From IMG/VR virus record IMGVR_UViG_3300023278_001447, positions 1 to 40,747 of that record: 40,747 bases of DNA; one strand, 5' to 3'. Below, piece by piece: positions 6,737 through 13,483 of this stretch. The notes under the pieces were generated by a model, which made no database searches, had not been told where the DNA came from, and saw only the letters and a program-made list of their open reading frames with translations. Made by a program: the position numbers and the translations under genes. Source of the DNA: a virus. How positions within the stretch are numbered: position 1 is the stretch's first letter; each line of letters begins with the position of its first letter.

Positions 6737-6937
6737 ATGAACAATAGAACTTACTTAGGCAACGGATTCACAATCGAACAATATGATGACGAGTTATGGT
6801 TATTAAAGAGTGGCCTATGCTGCAAACTCGCAACCGCAATCCGGTATAGCGAAACTGAGAGCAACGCGCCTGATTTCGTATATGTACCTGAAGTTATCTT
6901 GAAAGTGGCTTCCAAGTGGGCGCAGGAAATAAATTAA
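6737..6937 (+). CDS. Small hypothetical early protein
   Basis: The ATG at 6737 has AGGTGA at proper spacing; a GTG at 6728 falls inside that site. The product is 66 aa, begins MNNRTYLGNGFTIEQ and ends with the helix VASKWAQEIN. No domain is recognised. The next gene is preceded by a small AACCG-GAAA-CGGTT hairpin at 6950-6965. Confidence 0.6.
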   Translation: MNNRTYLGNGFTIEQYDDELWLLKSGLCCKLATAIRYSETESNAPDFVYVPEVILKVASKWAQEIN

Positions 6938-6992
6938 ATCTTTACTTAAAACCGGAAACGGTTAAACTAAAACTTAAACTGGAGCAAACTAA

Positions 6993-7127
6993 ATGCAAAT
7001 CTTGAGAATCGAAAACCACTTGGCAGCATACAAAGTAATCTGGACTATGGCGCAATCACCTAGGCACAAACTGGTATCTCATAGCCGTAAGCATGGCATA
7101 ACGACTATCAAGGTTAGACCTGCATGA
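6993..7127 (+). CDS. 44-aa basic hypothetical protein
   Basis: This short frame starts at ATG 6993 with GGAG eight bases upstream and reads MQILRIENHLAAYKVIWTMA, ending TTIKVRPA. It is basic (many Lys, Arg and His) and its stop overlaps the next ATG by ATGA, which supports its being real. No function is recognised. Confidence 0.6.
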   Translation: MQILRIENHLAAYKVIWTMAQSPRHKLVSHSRKHGITTIKVRPA

Positions 7128-7336
7128 GTTATTCAATAGAAATGGGCGCATACGAGGAATTCTGCTTGCGTATGGGCGTGATTAACGTCGATACCATACG
7201 TTTGGCTATCGAGATAGATAACGGTCTTGTGCGGCCTAATATGCAGTTTGATGAAAGCAGGATTAAAAGCATTTTTTTATTTGATGACGAGATTAATGAG
7301 CAAGAAGAAAGTGAAGTTAAACTAACTGCCGAATAA
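7124..7336 (+). CDS. Small acidic hypothetical protein
   Basis: This 70-aa acidic protein (MSYSIEMGAYEEFCLRMG at the start, DDEINEQEESE near the end) is coupled by ATGA to the basic 44-aa gene upstream. No domain is recognised. The opposite charge of the two coupled products could mean they bind each other, but this is only inference. Confidence 0.6.
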   Translation: MSYSIEMGAYEEFCLRMGVINVDTIRLAIEIDNGLVRPNMQFDESRIKSIFLFDDEINEQEESEVKLTAE

Positions 7337-7361
7337 CGGCAAAACAAAGCGAGGCAATAAA

Positions 7362-7577
7362 ATGGATAGTATATTTTTCTTAGTGGGTGCAGGTTTGGCT
7401 GGATGGCTATGTCACTATATGGCTAGTAATCGCAACCGAAATGCAGTTGGCTGGGCAATAACAGGATTCTGTTTCGGCCTAATACCAGCAATTATTTTGC
7501 TGTGTTTGGGTAAATTAGAGCCCGATCTATCACTTGAGCAAGTAGAAGATTTACTCAATAGGGAGACTATGAAATGA
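7362..7577 (+). CDS. Small two-helix membrane protein
   Basis: This 71-aa protein has two predicted membrane helices, about residues 3-20 (FFLVGAGLAGWLCHYM) and 27-49 (AVGWAITGFCFGLIPAIILL), separated by a basic NRNRN turn. The tail is acidic (LSLEQVEDLLNRE). GAGG lies seven bases before the ATG. The stop overlaps the next membrane gene by ATGA, so the two are made together and may form one complex. The function is unknown; its early position argues against a lysis role. Confidence 0.7.
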   Translation: MDSIFFLVGAGLAGWLCHYMASNRNRNAVGWAITGFCFGLIPAIILLCLGKLEPDLSLEQVEDLLNRETMK

Positions 7578-7840
7578 GAACGCTAAGTATAGTTGCACTT
7601 TGCTGGCACGCACTTGCGCTGGTATGCACCATAGGTTTTGCTGACTCTGATATAGACGCTGCAATAGGCTGGGGAATACTTTCGGCATTTTTTGGCGTGG
7701 TTGCGTCAATAGTATATATCCACAATATTAAAAGTAAGCCGGATTTGCTGGCAGAGTTATATAAGCTAAAAATTGCCCTAGATTCCGGAGCAATAAGCAA
7801 AGAGGCCTATGAACTAAAAAAGCTAGAGTTATCTCAATGA
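7574..7840 (+). CDS. Membrane protein with C-terminal SHOCT-like domain
   Basis: This 88-aa protein has two membrane helices (about residues 4-22 and 28-49) and a cytoplasmic C terminus LLAELYKLKIALDSGAISKE that matches the SHOCT pattern: helix, D-x-G-x-I-[ST]-x-E-x-[FY] turn, and a second helix rich in Lys and Leu. SHOCT domains are short helical hairpins often attached to membrane or nucleic-acid proteins; their role is not settled. It overlaps its neighbours on both sides by ATGA. A superinfection or membrane-modulating role is possible but unsupported. Confidence 0.7.
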   Translation: MRTLSIVALCWHALALVCTIGFADSDIDAAIGWGILSAFFGVVASIVYIHNIKSKPDLLAELYKLKIALDSGAISKEAYELKKLELSQ

Positions 7841-7971
7841 AGTCAACAAATCGAGTGATACAACACCGCAAAAAGGCAGCAAAGCTCGGACGTAGGCGCA
7901 AAGAGTATCTTGTGACTAATGATGAGCATGAGAAATTAAGGCTATATTTAGACAAATTGCGAGACAAATAA
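7837..7971 (+). CDS. 44-aa basic protein, possible ribbon-helix-helix relative
   Basis: This short frame begins at ATGA overlapping the previous stop and reads MKSTNRVIQHRKKAAKLGRR, then EYLVTNDEHEKLRLYLDKLRDK. A basic helix, then a short strand-like segment (EYLVT) and a DEHEKLRLYL helix, resembles the strand-helix unit of small phage and antitoxin ribbon-helix-helix proteins. It ends the P1 operon just before a terminator. DNA or RNA binding is plausible. Confidence 0.6.
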   Translation: MKSTNRVIQHRKKAAKLGRRRKEYLVTNDEHEKLRLYLDKLRDK

Positions 7972-7999
7972 CGATACATTTCGTCCGACATATAACAAT

Positions 8000-8024
8000 A
8001 AGGGGTGCTACAGCCCCTTTTTTT
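8000..8024 (+). terminator. Rho-independent terminator of the first early rightward operon
   Basis: AAGGGG and CCCCTT pair around an 8-base loop (TGCTACAG), followed by a seven-T run at 8018-8024. It follows the stop at 7971 and precedes the second rightward promoter. Confidence 0.75.
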
Positions 8025-8043
8025 ATGTTTTTTGCATATTTAT

Positions 8044-8093
8044 TAAAATAATTTAAAATAATGGTTGCTTTATCCCTTTTTATGGACAATAAT
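8044..8093 (+). promoter_or_regulatory. Early rightward promoter P2 with phased 10-bp repeats
   Basis: TAAAATAATT (8044-8053) and TAAAATAATG (8054-8063) end one base before TTGCTT (8065-8070); 17 bases later comes AATAAT (8088-8093). The arrangement is the same as in P1. Confidence 0.8.
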
Positions 8094-8094
8094 G

Positions 8095-8106
8095 GTTTCC
8101 GTAAAC
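8095..8106. promoter_or_regulatory. GTTTCCGTAAAC operator-like palindrome, copy 3
   Basis: Third copy of the 12-base element, one base after the P2 -10 box and again followed by TAAACGAA. P1 and P2 share the stretch CAATAATGG through AAACGAA without a change. Confidence 0.5.
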
Positions 8107-8131
8107 TAAACGAATCAACGGAGATAACGAC

Positions 8132-8431
8132 ATGACTGCATTTAATAAAGAAGATTTTCACTGGGATGGAATGTATTTGATGTACAGAGGCCCGTATAGC
8201 GGCTCAAAAAATATGGATGAAGTTCACCCGAACTGCCACCCTTCTTGGGTAGGCGTTATGAAGCCAGCATTTATTGCCAGATTCAAATATGGCTCTAAAC
8301 CTTGGAAGTCATGGGCCAACTTTCTTGTCAAAAATATTAGTGTTGAAGAATATCTGAAACTTGTAAATGAAACTTCTCCACTGGAAGCAATGCAAAAGTT
8401 GGGTTTCACACCTAGAAAGAAAAGAGCTTAA
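8132..8431 (+). CDS. Phage hypothetical protein
   Basis: This 99-aa protein starts after GGAG at good spacing and reads MTAFNKEDFHWDGMYLMYRG, with FIARFKYGSKPWKSW in the middle and a basic PRKKRA end. DFHWDG-YLMY followed by FIARFKY is a layout I associate with small phage proteins of unknown function. It is the first gene of the P2 transcript. The hairpin repeat at 8427-8460 starts at its stop codon. Confidence 0.65.
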   Translation: MTAFNKEDFHWDGMYLMYRGPYSGSKNMDEVHPNCHPSWVGVMKPAFIARFKYGSKPWKSWANFLVKNISVEEYLKLVNETSPLEAMQKLGFTPRKKRA

Positions 8432-8460
8432 ACACTAACTGCCAAGGATGGCTTTAACTA
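8427..8460 (+). repeat. Dispersed hairpin repeat, copy B (CsrA/RsmA-like site candidate)
   Basis: CTTAAACACTAACTGCC followed by AAGGATGGC matches the minus strand at 6020-5995 with one mismatch, and the flanks (TTTA-ACTA) remain similar. The GCC-AAGGAT-GGC hairpin sits about 20 bases upstream of the 8473 start, so a protein bound here could influence translation of that gene. Confidence 0.6.
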
Positions 8461-8472
8461 CTGGGGAAGTTT

Positions 8473-8655
8473 ATGGAAATTAAAAATAAAGATTTTGGGA
8501 AAACGCAAGCGAGCGGCACTAATAACCAAGATTATGAGCTTTATTTGCAGCTGGCAAATGATGGTCAAGGTAATGATATTACTACCGGAAAACCGCTTAA
8601 AGACTATGAAGAATGGGTCGGTATTCGTGGCGATATTATGATGCGGTATGACTAG
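8473..8655 (+). CDS. Small hypothetical protein
   Basis: This 60-aa protein has GGGGAAG five bases before its ATG. It reads MEIKNKDFGKTQASGTNN and contains DITTGKPLKDYEEWVG. It is acidic and has no recognised domain. The leader carries the hairpin repeat copy B. Confidence 0.6.
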   Translation: MEIKNKDFGKTQASGTNNQDYELYLQLANDGQGNDITTGKPLKDYEEWVGIRGDIMMRYD

Positions 8656-8657
8656 AT

Positions 8658-8813
8658 ATGCGCCCTAAAAACCCCAACCGCACCTTAGCCACAAAAGCTG
8701 GCGATAAGATTTATATAGGCAGCCCATGTAAAAAGTGTGCCGAAACTATCCGCTATACTAAAACGGGCAACTGTATTAGCTGCTCATCTAGGCGAGTAAA
8801 GATAAAGAGTTGA
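8658..8813 (+). CDS. 51-aa four-Cys zinc-ribbon protein
   Basis: The frame starts at ATG 8658, two bases after the previous stop, and reads MRPKNPNRTLATKAGDKIYI, then CKKC at residues 24-27 and CISC at 39-42, ending in a basic RRVKIKS tail. Two CxxC knuckles separated by 11 residues are a standard zinc ribbon, common in tiny phage proteins that bind nucleic acid or host factors. It converges on the late block with only five bases between stop codons. Confidence 0.7.
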   Translation: MRPKNPNRTLATKAGDKIYIGSPCKKCAETIRYTKTGNCISCSSRRVKIKS

Positions 8814-8818
8814 GCGTA

Positions 8819-9280
8819 TTATTTCTTAGCGATCTTTTGCATAGCAGTATTAGCAATCTCACTGATTTTAGGCGCAGCAAAATAAAAGCCTAATATAAGC
8901 ATAATGGCTCCTGTCATTTGATCGTTGCGCTTATCTATTATCTGGGATGCTTGAGAGAACTTATTATAAACTACTTGCCCAGCATCAACAGCCGTTGGCA
9001 TATCAACGAATACGCTTGCCAAATCCAGTAAGGTAGCTATTAGGAACAAACTCAGCCAAACAAAGCCAATAGACAGGGCTAAAACGCGCCTTGCAAGGTT
9101 TTGGCCTTGTGAATTCTTAATCCACTCATTGATAAGGCCTCGCGTCTCTCTTGCTGCCTGTGCGCGGTCTGCAGCTTCTTCCTGATCGGTATAAAAGGCA
9201 TCATCAAGCAATTCTTTACCATGCCCAATGACTTTATCAATGGCCGCATCACTGCCAAGTATTTTGCCTAAAAAGCTCAT
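8819..9280 (-). CDS. Putative holin (three-TM holin family-like)
   Basis: This 153-aa protein has an amphipathic N terminus, then GLINEWIKNSQGQNLARRVL leading into a long hydrophobic segment (about 66-92) and a second one (about 122-137), with a basic C terminus. The charged-Arg entry into the first helix and the overall size resemble the GTA-type three-TM holin family. It is the last gene of the late transcript, close to the endolysin gene, which supports a lysis role. A structural membrane protein is the alternative. Confidence 0.55.
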   Translation of the reverse strand: MSFLGKILGSDAAIDKVIGHGKELLDDAFYTDQEEAADRAQAARETRGLINEWIKNSQGQNLARRVLALSIGFVWLSLFLIATLLDLASVFVDMPTAVDAGQVVYNKFSQASQIIDKRNDQMTGAIMLILGFYFAAPKISEIANTAMQKIAKK

Positions 9281-9283
9281 TTT

Positions 9284-9658
9284 TTAACCTAGCGGGCTTT
9301 TCCCCACGTTACTTAATTCTTTATTTAGCCTATCTACTCTTTTCTGGAGTAAAGCAACGTCACTTTGCAGCAATTGGACATCGAGCTTTATCTGACCAAT
9401 GCTAGGCACACGAATGCCACTTACACGATCACTTAACCGTTGATTTGCCCCGCGCAATTGTTCTATCTCTTTACCGATAGTCTTTACGTCATTATCTTCA
9501 ATTCGTGTTTCTAGCTTGGTTAGCCTAGACTCTAAATGTGTGGCATTTGTGTTAGACTCAAGTGATGCCACTTTCTCGGTTAAAGTGCCATACCCTACGG
9601 CTGCACCTGATACAGTGCCAATTAGTGCAAGCCATGTCACCATCTGTTCAACTTTCAT
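9284..9658 (-). CDS. N-terminally anchored coiled-coil protein (spanin-like candidate)
   Basis: This 124-aa protein has one membrane helix near the N terminus (TWLALIGTVSGAAVGYG, about 8-24), followed by a long heptad-rich coiled coil and a short Gly-Pro tail. This is the topology of inner-membrane spanins and of XhlA-type lysis accessory proteins. It has no lipobox. It lies between the putative holin and two exported proteins and its start overlaps the upstream gene by 11 nt. Assignment as a spanin rests on topology and position only. Confidence 0.45.
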   Translation of the reverse strand: MKVEQMVTWLALIGTVSGAAVGYGTLTEKVASLESNTNATHLESRLTKLETRIEDNDVKTIGKEIEQLRGANQRLSDRVSGIRVPSIGQIKLDVQLLQSDVALLQKRVDRLNKELSNVGKSPLG

Positions 9659-10430
9659 TACTTATCTCCATCCGTGCTTCTTTGGTTTTGTAAAATTCCG
9701 GCTCACTCGATAGCTCCCAGAACTCTGATTCTACTGACAAGCTATAGCTATCCCACTCGACATTAAGATGTGCGCCAAGATCATCAGCAGTCATAACTGC
9801 TTGGTCATAAAATGCTTGCGTTGATTGTGTTGCTTGAGTGATAAATGTGGTTGATTCAACTATTTCGGCTCGATACTGCTCAAGCATATTGGCAGTTCTG
9901 CTAGAAGCAACCATATCGTCGATAGTCGCATTAAATGTCTGCACAGCATTATCACTAATCTCAGTTAATGAATTTTCATTAGCGTAGGCATTTAGTTGTA
10001 TTTTTCTTTCTTCACCAGCAGTTTCAATCTCAGCTGCTATAGCTGTAACTTCTGCGATGTTTTTTGCTTGGTCTATTAAGGATTCTTTCTGCTCTACAAA
10101 TTGATTTTGCAGTGTATTGATTTTTGTATCAATTAAGCTGTTTGTTAAATACTCTTGAGTGGATTCCTGCAATACAATGCCGTATTTCTCATTAAATGCC
10201 GCAACCTGCTCTGCATCGAGATAATATTCTTTGCCTGTATCTGGGCTTAGGATAACAGCATTTGTGCCGTCCATTGTTATGGATAGCGTTGATATAAAGC
10301 CATCAATACTAACGCCTACGGCTTGATTTATGGAAGTTGTTAGCTCTGCGAGACTTTGGCTTGCTGCCTTTGATGGCAGGGCGATCAGGAACAATATCAG
10401 GATTGTCCTCGTAATACTTATACGCTTCAT
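9648..10430 (-). CDS. Exported coiled-coil protein of unknown function
   Basis: The start is probably ATG 10430 (MKRISITRTILILFL), giving 260 aa; a TTG at 10436 has better GAGG spacing and would add two residues. A clear signal peptide (basic MKR, hydrophobic core, cleavage near PSKA-A) precedes a mostly helical region rich in Ala, Thr, Glu and Gln with coiled-coil character. There is no Cys for a lipoprotein. The first 120 or so bases lie inside the upstream gene in another frame, so the signal peptide is encoded by overlapping DNA. A periplasmic late function is likely. Confidence 0.6.
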   Translation of the reverse strand: MKRISITRTILILFLIALPSKAASQSLAELTTSINQAVGVSIDGFISTLSITMDGTNAVILSPDTGKEYYLDAEQVAAFNEKYGIVLQESTQEYLTNSLIDTKINTLQNQFVEQKESLIDQAKNIAEVTAIAAEIETAGEERKIQLNAYANENSLTEISDNAVQTFNATIDDMVASSRTANMLEQYRAEIVESTTFITQATQSTQAFYDQAVMTADDLGAHLNVEWDSYSLSVESEFWELSSEPEFYKTKEARMEISNES

Positions 10431-10869
10431 TGCCAATCAATCCTCTTGTCGTCGGGCATGGCGTTCCACTGTCATATAGTGCCCAGAATACACGATGATC
10501 TTGGCATAGTACACTGACTGCGCCAACTTTCAAATCCAATGATTGCAATTGTTTGGAATATTTCAATCTTTGGCAAGTTTCATCGGTGAAACTTTGACCA
10601 AATGCAATTCCAAATACCTGAGTTTGAACTCCAGTTCCAGTGCTGAACACGCAAACGTCTTGAGCATAACTCGGGCTACTAGGCGCAACTGCTGTGTTTA
10701 CAGGTATGCCGTCCTGTGTAACTTTCGTATTAGAACTGTTGTCTATAGTTTCTGCTTGCTGATTTGAAGCAAAATCACCGACATTAGCCTCATTAGCAAA
10801 CGCAACTGAACTACCAATTAGCAATAATAAATATAATAGTCTATTTCTTATCATCAGAGTTTTTTGCAT
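10309..10869 (-). CDS. Exported conserved-looking phage protein
   Basis: The product is 186 aa from ATG 10869; ATG 10854 (MIRNRLLYLLLLIG) is an equally good start, and neither has a clear ribosome site. The signal peptide ends near SVAFA-N. The mature part contains DVCVFSTGTGVQTQVFGIAF, a TCQRL segment, VLCQDHRVFWAL and SGTPCP, so it has several Cys that could form periplasmic disulfides. I recognise this Cys/SGTPCP layout from late phage genes of unknown function. The C terminus is very basic (KSRRANNFHKSSRRR) and overlaps the next gene's signal peptide by about 120 nt. Confidence 0.6.
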   Translation of the reverse strand: MQKTLMIRNRLLYLLLLIGSSVAFANEANVGDFASNQQAETIDNSSNTKVTQDGIPVNTAVAPSSPSYAQDVCVFSTGTGVQTQVFGIAFGQSFTDETCQRLKYSKQLQSLDLKVGAVSVLCQDHRVFWALYDSGTPCPTTRGLIGNEAYKYYEDNPDIVPDRPAIKGSKPKSRRANNFHKSSRRR

Positions 10870-11020
10870 TTAATACATTGGCTGCCAGAACTTCGATAAC
10901 TGAACCGATGACAGGAATGGCCTTTTTTAATTTTGGTGGCAATACAGCAGAAATAACTGCGCTACCGCCGATTACTGTTAGTATCTCTAATACCAATGTC
11001 ACAATAGTTGCAATATCCAT
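10841..11020 (-). CDS. Small membrane protein (holin-like candidate)
   Basis: Starting at ATG 11020, with GGAG seven bases upstream, this is a 59-aa protein: MDIATIVTLVLEILTVIGGS, a PPKLKK turn and a second hydrophobic segment VIGSVIEVLAANVL, then a KNSDDKK tail. Two membrane-spanning or one spanning plus one amphipathic helix are expected. It follows the endolysin gene directly, so it is the second candidate holin in the window. Confidence 0.5.
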   Translation of the reverse strand: MDIATIVTLVLEILTVIGGSAVISAVLPPKLKKAIPVIGSVIEVLAANVLNAKNSDDKK

Positions 11021-11021
11021 C

Positions 11022-11414
11022 TTATTTCTCCAATAATTGAACGTGTGGGTAATCTTGAAAAGAACGCCATAAGCCGCCCCACTCAAGCTGATAACCTAAA
11101 ATGCTGGCTGCTTGCAAAAATGCCGCCGCAACCATAGCTAAATGTTCTTTTTCCCACGATGCCTTGCCATCAACAAACGCATAAAAATCAAGTGCAAGCC
11201 CTGTTTGATGCCTACTTAGCTTTTTATAACCATCAGCTTTTGACCTGCCAAGTTTAAATAATTCAAATTGCTCTTCAGCAGAACGCATACCGCTATGTTG
11301 TGGATGACCAAAATCAACTTTAGTTATAGTAATAGCCAAATCACTAATTTCAATCAAGCGCGGGTCAACGCCTGATCTACGTTCTTTAGATTTGGCGGAT
11401 AGTTTATATGCCAT
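11022..11414 (-). CDS. M15-family peptidase endolysin (D-Ala-D-Ala/L-Ala-D-Glu peptidase type)
   Basis: This 130-aa protein matches the Peptidase_M15_4 layout of T5-type endolysins. SRHQTGLALD gives zinc ligands His69 and Asp76, with the third, His124, in QDYPHVQL; FGHPQHSGMRSAEEQFELF precedes the metal site and LEWGGLWRSF follows the helix. Such enzymes cut peptide bonds in peptidoglycan at lysis. There is no signal peptide, so release needs a holin; two candidates lie downstream (11020-10841 and 9280-8819). Confidence 0.9.
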   Translation of the reverse strand: MAYKLSAKSKERRSGVDPRLIEISDLAITITKVDFGHPQHSGMRSAEEQFELFKLGRSKADGYKKLSRHQTGLALDFYAFVDGKASWEKEHLAMVAAAFLQAASILGYQLEWGGLWRSFQDYPHVQLLEK

Positions 11415-11417
11415 AAT

Positions 11418-11804
11418 TTATTCTTCTACTGTTGTATTTTCTCTAATAAATACCCGACAGGCTTCAGCTTCCACCTGTATAGCTTCAAGACCTGAGCGGT
11501 CATCATCTAACAAATATCTTTCTAATGCTTGACCTGAACGCAATTTATCAAGCTCAATTAGCCTGTTATACTTCTGCTCAACTTGAAGTTCTATATCCCT
11601 TAAATTTTTACATTCATCCGAATAAACTAAGCAAGGATTATGGCTTGGGTTATACTCATACTTAAAACAATCTTCCTGAAATGGCTCGAACACTTCGTCA
11701 TTGTCATCAATTTCTATATTAATTCCATCTAATACTGAGTCATCACCCATACCCCAAGATAATACTTGATTAGTTTTTTGGTCGAATATAATACATAATT
11801 TCAT
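11418..11804 (-). CDS. Hypothetical protein after the tail fibre (assembly-protein candidate)
   Basis: ATG 11804 has AAGGG at good spacing and begins MKLCIIFDQKTNQVLSWG, giving 128 aa; a longer upstream frame reads back into the tail fibre. The N-terminal half is a short beta domain with an acidic DDNDEVFEPF segment, and the second half is a coiled helix (CKNLRDIELQVEQKYNRLIE). Its size, acidic nature and place directly behind the fibre gene fit a tail-fibre chaperone, but no family is recognised. Confidence 0.5.
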   Translation of the reverse strand: MKLCIIFDQKTNQVLSWGMGDDSVLDGINIEIDDNDEVFEPFQEDCFKYEYNPSHNPCLVYSDECKNLRDIELQVEQKYNRLIELDKLRSGQALERYLLDDDRSGLEAIQVEAEACRVFIRENTTVEE

Positions 11805-11814
11805 GTCATTGCCC

Positions 11815-13446
11815 TTAATCTGAGGTGTTCCAGCCAAATACTCGTCTTACACTTCCAGATACACTAGATTGCGTAAATTTCATCGTGCTGTTAGTTACGA
11901 AATTTACCGCGCAGTGACCATTTGAGTCACCACCTTGTTTTGCCATGCGGTAATATTCTTGACCTAGCCTTACATTCAAAGCCGGTAAAATTATCCAAAA
12001 CCAGTCAGCATAAAATGTAATTTCCACCGCTACCATATCAAAAGTCTGGAAATTAGCACTTAAGGCAGCCGTTGAGCCACCACCTAAAGTACCGTTGTAA
12101 AGCTCCGTGCGCTTAAGCCCTTTGCCATCAACATAATCTTTGCGCGTTAAATGGTCGGCTGCTGACGGAGATGTGTCACACTCTACAGCCCCATAGAGCT
12201 GCATACCTGTATCTTTTGTAGATAGTCTTGAATATGCAGCGGCTGGTGTTGCTGATGAATTATAATGATAGAGTTTGGTTTCGCCTGTGCTTCTATAACT
12301 TCTTAAATAAGCTCTTGACTCCCCAAGTGACTCATCTGTCGTATAATGTGTTATATGATCGTCGTCTGCGTTGGCCCACATCATGCCGCCAATGTCACTA
12401 ACTGCAAGGCCAATATACATCTGGTCTACGCTATTATTAAAAGACTGAATTGATGAATTTGATTCAAATTTACCATAATGCGCAGTTCCCCAATCCTGAG
12501 TCTTTAGTCGCATATATGCGTCGGGAGTAGTTGCATTGTAGTTGTAATGGTTCATGGTCGTGGAGCCGTCAGCACGGGTATGCTTGAAAAATCTGTGTAA
12601 ATCAGTACCGTCATTTGCTGTACTGTAAAAGCTGCTTATTCCACCGTCATTATTTATAAATGTGCCACCCTCATCATTTAGCAAAAACATTGAAGTAGCA
12701 TTACCGTTGCCTGATTGTGCAGATATGCTCGATGTAGCCAAACACCTTCCATTGACTTTGAAGCCATCACTATGCGCATATGCCCGCCAGCCATTAGCAG
12801 CATTCAAATAAAGCTGGTCGTTTTGCGCGTAAATTTTGCCTTGATAAGTACCTGATGTTTCTGTCAGGCTCAAGCCTACCTGAGTATTGGTAGCCGCAAT
12901 ATCCAAGCCATACAATCCAGTTCCAACATTTAGCTGTGCAAAATTTGCAGTTACAGTTCCGTTGAATCTAGTATTAGCTGCACTATACATAGCCCCTACT
13001 AGCCGAAATGTTCCAGTTGCAGAATGATAACGCCACATATTAGGCAAATCAGTGGCTATATAACCAATAATAATGTCAGTGCCGTCAGTATCTTTTAAAA
13101 CTTTTGTTGGCAAAGAGCCGATTTTGACAGTAGGATTAATGGCTGTATTTGTTGCGCCTGCAACGAAGCTAACAAGCATTCCCTCTGAATAGGCGGTAGG
13201 CAGCTGCTTTGAAGCTGTAGCAGCAAGAACATGATTATTAGCAGTTCCAGTATCTGAGTAAAATATGCCTGTTGCTACATAACTAGCGATACCTTTGCCA
13301 ACTTGGTTTAAATCTGAGCTGGTAGGGGTCAAGCCAAAGACCTCAAAAAGATTTTGAAGCTCACTTGCTATTTCATTGCAGTCGCTGGCCAAAAAATCCT
13401 TTTGTGGTGACGTACCGCCTACGGTTTTATCATTTAGCGTTTTCAT
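11815..13446 (-). CDS. Tail fibre or tail spike protein
   Basis: This 543-aa protein has an N-terminal segment typical of phage fibres (LNDKTVGGTSPQKDFLAS, then DLNQVGKGIASYVATG). A long series follows, rich in Gly, Asn, Thr, Ser and Tyr, with short strands and SRLSTKDTG- and YMRLKTQDWG-like repeats. A C-terminal domain starts near YVDGKGLKRTELYNG. The repeated YSRL/YMRL-K-T-D/QDxG segments suggest a trimeric beta-structured shaft. The C-terminal tip (ending GWNTSD) probably carries receptor binding. No chaperone-type autoprotease motif is visible. Confidence 0.75.
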   Translation of the reverse strand: MKTLNDKTVGGTSPQKDFLASDCNEIASELQNLFEVFGLTPTSSDLNQVGKGIASYVATGIFYSDTGTANNHVLAATASKQLPTAYSEGMLVSFVAGATNTAINPTVKIGSLPTKVLKDTDGTDIIIGYIATDLPNMWRYHSATGTFRLVGAMYSAANTRFNGTVTANFAQLNVGTGLYGLDIAATNTQVGLSLTETSGTYQGKIYAQNDQLYLNAANGWRAYAHSDGFKVNGRCLATSSISAQSGNGNATSMFLLNDEGGTFINNDGGISSFYSTANDGTDLHRFFKHTRADGSTTMNHYNYNATTPDAYMRLKTQDWGTAHYGKFESNSSIQSFNNSVDQMYIGLAVSDIGGMMWANADDDHITHYTTDESLGESRAYLRSYRSTGETKLYHYNSSATPAAAYSRLSTKDTGMQLYGAVECDTSPSAADHLTRKDYVDGKGLKRTELYNGTLGGGSTAALSANFQTFDMVAVEITFYADWFWIILPALNVRLGQEYYRMAKQGGDSNGHCAVNFVTNSTMKFTQSSVSGSVRRVFGWNTSD

Positions 13447-13483
13447 TTTATTGCCCCTACACCTGTATTCAGCGCACTATATT

